Part shown: positions 1 to 7,543 of the stretch, one piece after another
How the letters are laid out: each line of letters begins with the position of its first letter
Numbering within the stretch: the stretch's first letter is position 1
Assembly: GCA_025964295.1 (NCBI GenBank)
Contig: JAOPZD010000410.1
Coordinates: 1 to 12,080, forward strand
DNA from: Conexibacter sp.
GTDB taxonomy: Bacteria > Actinomycetota > Thermoleophilia > Solirubrobacterales > Solirubrobacteraceae
Reading direction: 5' to 3'
Length of the DNA stretch: 12,080 nt
Notes under the pieces: model-generated
What the model was told of the DNA's origin: nothing
What the model saw: only the letters and a program-made list of their open reading frames with translations
The model's database searches: none
Translations under genes and position numbers: made by a program

Positions 1-380
1 TGGTCGCCGCGCTCGGCGGCCCGAGCGACCTCATGGACGACCCCGACGCCCACCTCGACCGCGCGCCCGTGGTCCGCGAGGTCTTCCCGGAGGCCGACGG
101 CGTCGTCACCGCGCACGACACGCGCGCGCTGGGGATCGTGGTCATGAACCTCGGCGGCGGGCGCAAGGTGGAGAGCGACGTCATCGACCCCGCCGTCGGC
201 CTCGACGCCGTCGCCGGGCCGGGCACCGCCGTGGCTCGCGGCGCCGCGCCGCTGGCCATCGTCCACGCCCGCGACGAAGCCGCCGCCGACGCGGCCGAGG
301 CCGCCATCCGCGCCGCCATCACCGTGGGGGACAGTCCCCCAACATTCGACCCCCCCGTGGTCGCCGAGGTGTTGCGATGA
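1..380 (+). CDS. deoA: Thymidine (pyrimidine-nucleoside) phosphorylase, C-terminal part, cut by left window edge
   Basis: This is the 3' end of a gene whose reading frame is already open at base 3 and ends at TGA 378-380. About 125 residues are visible. They match the C-terminal domain of pyrimidine nucleoside phosphorylases: an ALGGPSDL stretch at the left edge, then HDTRALGIVVMNLGGGR and a DVIDPAVGL segment. The DTRALG wording resembles E. coli-type DeoA. The family cleaves thymidine or deoxyuridine with phosphate to give the free base and deoxyribose-1-phosphate in the cytosol. The active-site N-terminal domain lies outside the window. The stop overlaps the add start by 4 bases (ATGA), so the two genes are probably co-transcribed and translationally coupled. 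The last 20 or so residues include GDSPPTF, read from a palindromic repeat (326-342). An internal ATG at 33 is not the true start because the conserved frame continues upstream. A dual-specificity pyrimidine nucleoside phosphorylase (pdp) is the main alternative name. Confidence 0.9.
   Translation, partial: VAALGGPSDLMDDPDAHLDRAPVVREVFPEADGVVTAHDTRALGIVVMNLGGGRKVESDVIDPAVGLDAVAGPGTAVARGAAPLAIVHARDEAAADAAEAAIRAAITVGDSPPTFDPPVVAEVLR
326..342 (+). repeat. REP-like palindromic repeat, copy 1 (inside deoA 3' end)
   Basis: The sequence GGGGGACAGTCCCCCAA has a palindromic core, GGGGGAC-A-GTCCCCC, with 7-base arms around one central A. It could fold as a hairpin with a G5/C5 stem and ACAGT loop. It is followed by CATTCG. 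The same 17 bases recur at 392-408 in the same orientation. The copy is read in frame as part of the DeoA tail. Short GC-rich palindromes scattered through a genome are the hallmark of REP-type elements; that this is one is an inference from two local copies. Confidence 0.6.
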
Positions 381-1393
381 CGGGCGAAAGGGGGGGACAG
401 TCCCCCAATGTTGGCGGTGTCGACAAGGCTGAGTTGCATGTGCACCTCGAGGGCACGGCGACGCCGGACCTGATCCGGCGGCTGGCTCGGCGCAACGGCA
501 TCGCGCTGCCCGAGGAGCGGCTGTTCAACGCCGACGGCACGTTCGCCTGGAACGACTTCCTGCACTTCCTCGAGTCCTACGACATCGCCGCCTCGGCGAT
601 CCGGACCGGCCAGGACTACCGCGACGTCACCTACGAGTACCTCGCCGCCTGCGCGGCGGAGGGCGCGGTCTACGTCGAGCTGATCGCCTCGCTGGACCAC
701 GGGCGCAACGTCGGCCTCGACGACGCCGAGCACCTCGCCGGGATCGCCCGGGGCATCGACGACGCCCGCGCCGACCACGGGATCACCGGCCGGATCATCT
801 CCTCGATCGTCCGCAACTTCGGCGTGGCCGACTGCGAGGACGTCGCGCAGCGCACGGTCGCGCTGGCCCATCCCTACGTCGTGGGCTTCAACATGGCCGG
901 CGACGAGGCGGGCTTCCCGGCCGGCGACTACGCCCGCGCCTTCGCCATCGTCCACGAGGCGGGCCTGGGCTGCTCGGTCCACGCGGGCGAGCACGCGGGG
1001 CCCGAGTCGATCCGCGCCGCGCTGGCGCTGCCCGGCGTCGTGCGAATTTCGCACGGTGTTCGGGCGGTCGAGGACCCCGCGCTGGTCGCCGAGCTGGCCG
1101 ACCGCGGGATCGTGCTCGAGGTGTGCCCGACGTCGAACGTCATGCTCGGCGTCTTCCCCTCCTACGAGGCCCACCCGCTGGGCGCCCTGCGGGCCGCCGG
1201 GGTGCCGGTGACCCTGGGATCGGACGATCCTCCGTACTTCGGTACGACCATCGGCCGGGAGTACGAGCTGGCCCACGAGCGCCTCGGGTGCACCCTCGAC
1301 GACCTCCGCGAGATCACCGAAACCGCGCTGAATGCGGCCTTCTCGGACACCGAAGCGCTGGTCAACCGACCAGACCGCCGAGCGGACCTGTAG
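377..1393 (+). CDS. add: Adenosine deaminase
   Basis: The product is 338 residues, the usual length for the metal-dependent adenosine/AMP deaminase family. The expected signature residues are present in order: HVH zinc ligands H21 and H23, GFNMAGDE near 170-177, HAGE with H202 and E205, the SHG histidine H226, and the SDDP motif with D283 and D284. These align with E. coli Add (H12, H14, H197, E200, H221, D278, D279) at a constant offset of about five. The enzyme hydrolyses adenosine and deoxyadenosine to (deoxy)inosine and ammonia in the cytosol. The ATG overlaps the deoA stop (ATGA) and has GAGG at 366-369, 7 bases upstream; no other in-frame start fits. Residues 5-13 come from a palindromic repeat (392-408), giving an unusual Gly/Pro-containing N-terminus just before the first catalytic motif. 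Adenine deaminase or 6-aminodeoxyfutalosine deaminase share this fold and cannot be wholly excluded. The deoA, importer and deoC neighbours favour a nucleoside substrate. Confidence 0.9.
   Translation: MTGERGGQSPNVGGVDKAELHVHLEGTATPDLIRRLARRNGIALPEERLFNADGTFAWNDFLHFLESYDIAASAIRTGQDYRDVTYEYLAACAAEGAVYVELIASLDHGRNVGLDDAEHLAGIARGIDDARADHGITGRIISSIVRNFGVADCEDVAQRTVALAHPYVVGFNMAGDEAGFPAGDYARAFAIVHEAGLGCSVHAGEHAGPESIRAALALPGVVRISHGVRAVEDPALVAELADRGIVLEVCPTSNVMLGVFPSYEAHPLGALRAAGVPVTLGSDDPPYFGTTIGREYELAHERLGCTLDDLREITETALNAAFSDTEALVNRPDRRADL
392..408 (+). repeat. REP-like palindromic repeat, copy 2 (inside add 5' end)
   Basis: This is the same 17-base sequence as at 326-342, exactly 66 bases downstream, with one further G on its left and followed by TGTTGG. 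After the shared AA, the bases flanking the two copies differ: AACATT beside copy 1 and AATGTT beside copy 2, which are reverse complements of each other. Copy 2 is read in the add frame as GGQSPN, a different frame from copy 1 in deoA. The pair straddles the deoA/add junction. Confidence 0.6.
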
Positions 1394-1450
1394 GTTTGCG
1401 CCGCGGCCAGGGTCGGTCGCTCTGTCCCTCCGTAGTCCCGATCAATCCCA

Positions 1451-1457
1451 GAGGGAG
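1451..1457 (+). promoter_or_regulatory. Ribosome binding site that fixes the BMP lipoprotein start
   Basis: GAGGGAG lies 10 bases before the GTG at 1468 and is the only good Shine-Dalgarno in front of this gene. It supports that start over any in-frame start further upstream, which would lie inside add. TCCCTC at 1425-1430 is exactly complementary to GAGGGA at 1451-1456 across a 20-base loop, so the site could be masked in the mRNA; this is weak, as the stem is only 6 bp. The rest of the 74-base gap 1394-1467 shows no convincing promoter. Confidence 0.6.
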
Positions 1458-1467
1458 TTCCTCGCAA

Positions 1468-2526
1468 GTGCGCGCACGTTCCACCCGCCGAGCCATCGCC
1501 TCCATCGGCGCCGCCGGCATCCTGATCTTCGCCGCCGGTTGCGGCTCCGACGACAACAGCTCGAGCTCATCCTCGAGCGACACCTCCTCGACCGCTGCGG
1601 CCCCGGCCAAGAAGTCGATCAAGGTCGGCCTCGTGACGGACATCGGCGGTCTCAACGACCGCTCGTTCAACGCGCTGGCCAACCAGGGCCTCGAGACGGC
1701 GAAGTCGGACCTCGGCATCACCGGCCGCGTCCTGACCTCCAAGTCCAACGCCGACTACGTCCCCAACCTGTCGACGCTGGCCCAGCAGAAGTACGACCTC
1801 GTCATCGGCGTCGGCTTCCTGATGGCCGACGCGGTCGGCACCGTCGCCAAGAAGTTCCCGAGCACCAAGTTCGCGATCATCGACGTCGACGCGACCGGCC
1901 TGAAGGGCAAGCCGACCAACGTCGAGGGCCTCCTGTTCAAGGAGCAGCAGTCCGGCTACCTGGCGGGCTACCTCGCCGGCCTGTACGCCAAGGACAACAA
2001 CATCACGACGATCTCGTCGGTCGGCGGCCAGAAGATCCCGCCGGTCGACCACTACATCGCCGGCTACGACGCGGGCGCCAAGGCGGCCAACCCGTCGATC
2101 AAGACGCTCAACGCCTACTCCCAGGACTTCGTCGACCAGGCGAAGTGCAAGGAGATCGCGCTCAGCCAGATCGCGCGCGGCTCCGGCGTCGTGTTCCAGG
2201 TCGCGGGCCAGTGCGGCCTCGGCGCGCTGGACGCCGCCAAGGAGAAGGGCAAGCAGGGCATCGGCGTCGACGCCGACCAGGCCTACCTCGGCGCGCACAT
2301 CCTGACCTCGGCCATCAAGAAGGTCGACGTCGCGGTGGTCGACACGATCAAGCAGGTCCAGGGCGACAAGTTCACCGGTGGCACGAACACCACGTTCGAG
2401 GTCGCCAACGGTGGCGCGGGCCTGGGCAAGATCAGCGCCGCGGGCAGCAAGTACCAGACGCAGATCGACGCCGTCACGGCGAAGCTCAAGGACAACTCGA
2501 TCACGCCGCCCGACACGGTCAAGTAG
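1468..2526 (+). CDS. BMP/PnrA-family nucleoside-binding lipoprotein of an ABC importer
   Basis: The product is a 352-residue extracytoplasmic binding protein. It begins with a twin-Arg-containing basic stretch and a hydrophobic segment ending in the lipobox FAAGC, so C25 should be lipidated. A Ser/Asp-rich linker (about 27-42) then leads to the binding domain from about residue 51. Family hallmarks are visible: KVGLVTDIGGLNDRSFN (52-68), GYLAGYLAG (163-171), a DHYIAGYDAGAK region near 194-205, FQVAGQCGLGAL (243-254) and GIGVDADQ (264-271). Family members such as Treponema PnrA bind purine nucleosides. The next three genes encode the matching ATPase and permeases, and add/deoA/deoC flank the set, so nucleoside import is the likely role; exact specificity is not readable. 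The GTG start is chosen from the lipoprotein signal and the RBS at 1451-1457. Longer in-frame starts overlap add. Cysteines C227 and C249 lie in the binding domain and might pair. The stop codon is buried in a hairpin (2523-2543). Confidence 0.9.
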   Translation: MRARSTRRAIASIGAAGILIFAAGCGSDDNSSSSSSSDTSSTAAAPAKKSIKVGLVTDIGGLNDRSFNALANQGLETAKSDLGITGRVLTSKSNADYVPNLSTLAQQKYDLVIGVGFLMADAVGTVAKKFPSTKFAIIDVDATGLKGKPTNVEGLLFKEQQSGYLAGYLAGLYAKDNNITTISSVGGQKIPPVDHYIAGYDAGAKAANPSIKTLNAYSQDFVDQAKCKEIALSQIARGSGVVFQVAGQCGLGALDAAKEKGKQGIGVDADQAYLGAHILTSAIKKVDVAVVDTIKQVQGDKFTGGTNTTFEVANGGAGLGKISAAGSKYQTQIDAVTAKLKDNSITPPDTVK

Positions 2527-2543
2527 GACGGAACACGTCCTAC
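2523..2543 (+). promoter_or_regulatory. Intercistronic stem-loop between binding-protein and ATPase genes
   Basis: GTAGGACG (2523-2530) and CGTCCTAC (2536-2543) form a perfect 8-bp stem with loop GAACA. The left arm contains the TAG stop of the lipoprotein gene. No T-run follows, so it is not a classical intrinsic terminator. A hairpin at this position is commonly associated with partial attenuation or 3'-end protection, making binding protein more abundant than the membrane components; that function is inferred. The right arm overlaps the candidate -10 box at 2541-2546. Confidence 0.55.
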
Positions 2544-2546
2544 CCT
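2541..2546 (+). promoter_or_regulatory. Candidate -10 box for a leaderless or near-leaderless ATPase transcript
   Basis: TACCCT fits TANNNT and ends 10 bases before the GTG at 2557. The ATPase gene has no Shine-Dalgarno. The same layout precedes deoC (TACCAT, 9 bases) and the beta-propeller gene (TAGCCT, 9 bases). No clear -35 was found. An alternative is that the gene is only read through from upstream. Confidence 0.4.
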
Positions 2547-2556
2547 GGCGCACATC

Positions 2557-4097
<1,541 letters not shown>

Positions 4098-4101
<4 letters not shown>

Positions 4102-5369
4102 GCGACGGGCCGGAGCCGCCGGAGCCGCCCGAGCGCGAGCCCGATCCGCCGCCGCCCAGCGCGCAGCCGGAGTACGACCTCGGCGCCGGCGCGACCGTCG
4201 GAGCGCGGCTGACCACCGCGCTGCAGGTCGGCGGGATCGTCACGCCGATCCTGACGGTGCTGTTCGCCTTCTTCGTCGGCGGCCTGGTGGTGCTGGTCAC
4301 CGGCCACAACCCGATCGACACCTACAAGGCGATCTTCGACGGCACCGGCCTGCAGTGGCTGTTTCCGTGGACGTCGGGCGACGACCGCGCGACCGCGGCG
4401 ATCAACCTCCAGCAGACGCTGATCATCACGGGCCCGCTGATCCTGCTCGGCCTGGCGGTCGGCTACGCGTTCCGGGCCGGCCTGTTCAACATCGGCGGCC
4501 AGGGCCAGTACATCGTCGGCTCGATCGTCGCGGTGTGGTCGGGGTCGTCGTGGGCGGGCATGCCGCACGTCCTGCACGTGGTCCTGTGCATGGCGCTGGC
4601 GACGCTGGCCGGCGCGGCGTGGGCGGGGATCGCGGGCGCGCTGCGCGCGATCACCGGCGCCAACGAGGTCATCACCACCATCATGCTCAACTGGATCGCG
4701 ATCTGGCTGGGCGTCTACCTCTTCGGCCTCGGCGGCCCGCTGCAGAACGACACGCAGCCCGACGTCCCGATCTCCAACGATGTCGTGCCCGGCGCCAAGC
4801 TGCACGTCTTCTGGGGCGACCCGGAGCTGCAGGGCCTGCACATCGGCATCTTCGTCGCCCTGGCCGCGGCGCTCGTCTACTGGCTACTGCTCAACCGCTC
4901 GACCAAGGGCTACGAGGCCCGCGCCGTCGGCTTCAACCCCGAGGCCGCGCGCTACTCCGGGATCAAGGTCGGCAGGACCTACGTCCTGGTCATGGCGACC
5001 TGCGGCGCGCTGGCCGGCCTGGCCGGCTCGCTCGACGTGCTCGGCTGGCAGTTCCACATCGCGACGAACGACATCCAGGGCACGCAGCTGGCGTTCCTCG
5101 GGATCGCCGTGGCGCTGCTGGGCCGCAACACCGCGATCGGGACGTGCCTGGCCGCGCTCCTGTTCGCCCCGCTGGTCAACGGCACGTCGGTGCGCAACCT
5201 CGACCCGGCGGTCTTCGAGCCCGAGCTCGCGCAGAACCTGACGACGGTGATCCAGGGCCTCGTGGTCCTGTTCGTCAGCGCCGACGTCCTGATCCTCTTG
5301 ATCTACAGCAAGCTGCGGCCGCGGCGCCGCGCACGGGCGGCGGCCGAGCCCGCGGAGGTCGTTGTATGA
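4098..5369 (+). CDS. Nucleoside ABC importer, permease 1 (NupP/YufP type)
   Basis: The product is a 423-residue polytopic membrane protein of the branched-chain-type (BPD_transp_2) permease family. Residues 1-25 are Pro/Glu-rich and presumably cytosolic. The first membrane segment is at about 47-68, followed by several more hydrophobic segments. Family landmarks are LFNIGGQGQY (129-138), TGANEVITTIMLNWIA (186-201) and a RAVGFNPEAA loop expected to contact the ATPase. The C-terminus ends in a basic RPRRRARA tail. It should pair with the next gene product to form the translocation channel. The GTG start overlaps the ATPase stop by 4 bases, with GGAGG at 4089-4093 only 4 bases upstream, and its own stop overlaps the next ATG. 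This is tight coupling, consistent with fixed subunit stoichiometry. Substrate assignment rests on genomic context and family resemblance only. Confidence 0.9.
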
Positions 5370-6592
5370 CGACCGAGACCGTCATCAAGGGCCTGCGCTC
5401 GCCGGAGGGCGGGTCGGGGGGCGTCTCGCGCGCGGCGTGGACCGGCTGGGGCGGCGTCGCGCTCGGCCTGCTCGCGTTCCTGATCACGCTGCCGCCGTTC
5501 GAGGTCCGCACGGCGGTGCCGTCGTTCGTCCTCGCGGTCATCGCGGCCGGGCTCGGCGTCGTGGCGATCCGCGGCGGCGAGCGGCGCGTCGGCGGCGGGG
5601 CGATCGCGGCCGCGGTCTTCGGCGCGGTCGGCGGCTACGCGGCGTCGCACTCCGGCGTCTCGCACCTCGAGGTCGTCGTGTCGTGGGGCGCGCTGACCGC
5701 CGCGATGCTGCGCTACGCCACGCCGCTGACGTTCGCCGCGCTCGGCGGGCTGGTCAGCGAGCGGTCGGGCGTCGTCAACATCGCGCTGGAGGGCATGCTG
5801 CTCATGGGCGCGTTCTTCGGCGCCTACGGGGCGGACAAGACCGGCTCGTGGATCGGCGGCCTCGTCATCGGCGTGGTGGCCGGCATGGCGCTCGCGGCGA
5901 TCCACGCGGTCTTCGCGATCTCGCTGCGCGCCGACCAGATCGTCGTCGGCACGGGCCTGAACTTCCTGGCGCTGGGTCTGACGGGCTACATGTACGTCGA
6001 CACCTACGGCGCCAACGGCACCCCGGACAACCTGCCGTCGGTGCCCGAGATCAACCTGCCGACCGACTCGCTGGGCTTCATCGGCCAGGCGATCAGCCAG
6101 CTCAACCTGCTGGTGTGGGGCTCGCTGGTGGCCGTCGTGCTGGTCTGGGTGGTCGTGTTCCGGACGCGGCTGGGGCTGCGGCTGCGGTCGGTGGGCGAGA
6201 ACCCGAAGGCGGCCGAGACCGTCGGCATCAGCGTCTTCAAGGTCCGCTACGCGGCGGTCATCGCCAGCGGTGGCCTGGCGGCGCTGGGCGGCGTGTTCCT
6301 GTCGATCGGCTTCGTGCACTCCTTCTCGCAGAACATGACCGCCGGGCGCGGCTTCATCGCGCTGGCCGCGCTGATCTTCGGGCGCTGGCGGCCGGGCGGG
6401 CTGCTGGCCGCGACGCTGCTGTTCGGCTTCTCCAGCGCGCTGGCGCAGCGGCTGCCGGAGTTCTCGCCGCAGCTGGCGACGCTGTTCCAGGCGCTGCCCT
6501 ATGTGCTGACGCTGATCGCCGTGGCGGGCGTGGTCGGCCGCTCGACGCCGCCCGCGGCCGACGGCGTGCCGTACACGCGCGAAGGCAAATAG
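5366..6592 (+). CDS. Nucleoside ABC importer, permease 2 (NupQ/YufQ type)
   Basis: The product is a 408-residue membrane permease, the partner of the preceding gene. The core from about residue 104 carries VVNIALEGMLLMGAF (136-150), ADQIVVGTGLNFLALGLT (189-206), the ATPase-contact loop RSVGENPKAAETVGI (274-288) and TAGRGFIALAALIFGRW (325-341). All are typical of the second permease of BMP-linked importers. The first 100 or so residues are an extension with three hydrophobic stretches (about 30-44, 50-68 and 76-93) not found in the roughly 300-residue firmicute members. The ATG is well supported: it overlaps the previous stop (ATGA) and has GGAGG at 5354-5358, 7 bases upstream. An open frame extends further upstream, but it is a shadow of permease 1. 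The following 49-base gap 6593-6641 holds a putative promoter for deoC and no strong terminator. Confidence 0.9.
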   Translation: MTTETVIKGLRSPEGGSGGVSRAAWTGWGGVALGLLAFLITLPPFEVRTAVPSFVLAVIAAGLGVVAIRGGERRVGGGAIAAAVFGAVGGYAASHSGVSHLEVVVSWGALTAAMLRYATPLTFAALGGLVSERSGVVNIALEGMLLMGAFFGAYGADKTGSWIGGLVIGVVAGMALAAIHAVFAISLRADQIVVGTGLNFLALGLTGYMYVDTYGANGTPDNLPSVPEINLPTDSLGFIGQAISQLNLLVWGSLVAVVLVWVVVFRTRLGLRLRSVGENPKAAETVGISVFKVRYAAVIASGGLAALGGVFLSIGFVHSFSQNMTAGRGFIALAALIFGRWRPGGLLAATLLFGFSSALAQRLPEFSPQLATLFQALPYVLTLIAVAGVVGRSTPPAADGVPYTREGK

Positions 6593-6626
6593 CCGCCCGC
6601 GGCGCTCGCCGGGTCCCGCGCAGCCC

Positions 6627-6632
6627 TACCAT
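6627..6632 (+). promoter_or_regulatory. Candidate -10 box for a leaderless deoC transcript
   Basis: TACCAT fits TANNNT and ends 9 bases before the deoC ATG. No purine-rich Shine-Dalgarno lies between, so transcription would start at or within a few bases of the start codon. No recognisable -35 hexamer was seen at the usual distance. Confidence 0.45.
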
Positions 6633-6641
6633 CGGACGCAT

Positions 6642-7535
6642 ATGAGCCCCACCAGGACCCTCCCGCACGTCGATCGGGTCGGCATCTCCGAGCGCGTCGC
6701 CGCGCTGGGCAAGCGCTCCATCAAGGGCGACGCCAAGCGCCAAGGGCTGCTGCTCGCCATCTCGATGCTCGACCTGACGACGCTCGAGGGCGCCGACACG
6801 CCGGGCAAGGTGCGCCAGCTCGCGGCCAAGGCCGTCACACCGTCGCCCGCCTACCCCGAGGTCCCGTCCTGCGCGGCGGTCTGCGTGTACCCGACGATGG
6901 TCGGCGTCGCCCGCGACGCGGTCTCCGGCACCGGCGTGCAGGTCGCGTCGGTCGCCACCGGCTTCCCGGCGGGGCAGACCCCGCTGGAGACGCGGCTGGA
7001 GGAGGTGCGCCTCGCGGTCGCCGACGGCGCCGACGAGATCGACATGGTGATCTCGCGCGACGCCTACCTGCGCGGTGACGACACCCGCGTGGTCGACGAG
7101 ATCCAGCAGATCAAGGACGCGTGCGGCTCGGCGCATCTCAAGGTCATCCTGGAGACCGTCGAGCTCGGCTCCTACGACCACATCCGCCACGCCTCGATGC
7201 TCGCGATGGACGCGGGCGCGGACTTCATCAAGACCTCGACCGGCAAGGCGGCGGAGGGCGCGACGCCCGGCGTCATCCTGGTCATGCTCGAGGCCATCCG
7301 CGACTACGTGCAGCGCACCGGCCGCGTGGTGGGGATGAAGCCCGCGGGCGGCGTGTCGACGTCGAAGGACGCGCTGGCCGTCCTCGTCCTGGTCAAGGAG
7401 ACGCTGGGCGACGACTGGCTGACGCCCGACCGGCTGCGCATCGGCGCCTCGTCGGTGCTCAACGACCTGTTGCTGCAGTACGCCAAGACCGAGACCGGCC
7501 GCTACGGGCGCGCCGAGGACTTCTCGAAGGAGTGA
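6642..7535 (+). CDS. deoC: Deoxyribose-phosphate aldolase
   Basis: The 297-residue class I aldolase splits 2-deoxyribose-5-phosphate into glyceraldehyde-3-phosphate and acetaldehyde in the cytosol. It is the last dedicated step of deoxynucleoside breakdown. Visible motifs in order are AVCVYPTMV (79-87), VASVATGFPAGQ (101-112), DEIDMV (131-136, catalytic-type D134), IKTSTGK with the expected Schiff-base lysine K197, and VGMKPAGGV with K233. These correspond to D102, K167 and K201 of E. coli DeoC. The protein is longer than E. coli DeoC (259 residues), with about 30 extra N-terminal residues. The start ATG has no Shine-Dalgarno but lies 9 bases after TACCAT, implying its own leaderless promoter. 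The stop TGA is only 9 bases before the chosen start of the aldehyde dehydrogenase, indicating one transcript. The location next to aldehyde dehydrogenase genes suggests the released acetaldehyde is oxidised by the neighbours. Confidence 0.95.
   Translation: MSPTRTLPHVDRVGISERVAALGKRSIKGDAKRQGLLLAISMLDLTTLEGADTPGKVRQLAAKAVTPSPAYPEVPSCAAVCVYPTMVGVARDAVSGTGVQVASVATGFPAGQTPLETRLEEVRLAVADGADEIDMVISRDAYLRGDDTRVVDEIQQIKDACGSAHLKVILETVELGSYDHIRHASMLAMDAGADFIKTSTGKAAEGATPGVILVMLEAIRDYVQRTGRVVGMKPAGGVSTSKDALAVLVLVKETLGDDWLTPDRLRIGASSVLNDLLLQYAKTETGRYGRAEDFSKE
7527..7532 (+). promoter_or_regulatory. Ribosome binding site that decides the aldehyde dehydrogenase start
   Basis: AAGGAG at the end of deoC lies 11 bases before GTG 7544. 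An alternative in-frame GTG at 7532 would overlap the deoC stop (GTGA) but would then have the Shine-Dalgarno inside its own codon. The 7544 start is preferred; the difference is four residues. Confidence 0.6.
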
Positions 7536-7543
7536 GTGATCGC

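Noticed and set aside
1123..1467. Upstream extension of the lipoprotein frame to an ATG at 1123
   Set aside because: It would overlap add by 270 bases in another frame and place the lipoprotein signal peptide in the middle of the protein. The GTG at 1468 has a ribosome binding site and a lipobox in the right place.
1558..1600. Serine-rich stretch as a slippage or phase-variation repeat
   Set aside because: The serine codons are mixed (AGC, TCG, TCA, TCC), so there is no pure DNA tandem repeat. It is an ordinary lipoprotein linker.
4355..5365. Upstream extension of permease 2 by 337 codons
   Set aside because: It lies wholly within permease 1 in another frame. The overlapping ATG at 5366 has a Shine-Dalgarno and starts the real protein.
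6593..6626. GC-rich gap after permease 2 as a terminator
   Set aside because: Only 3-4 bp stems can be drawn and there is no T-run, so not supportable as a terminator.
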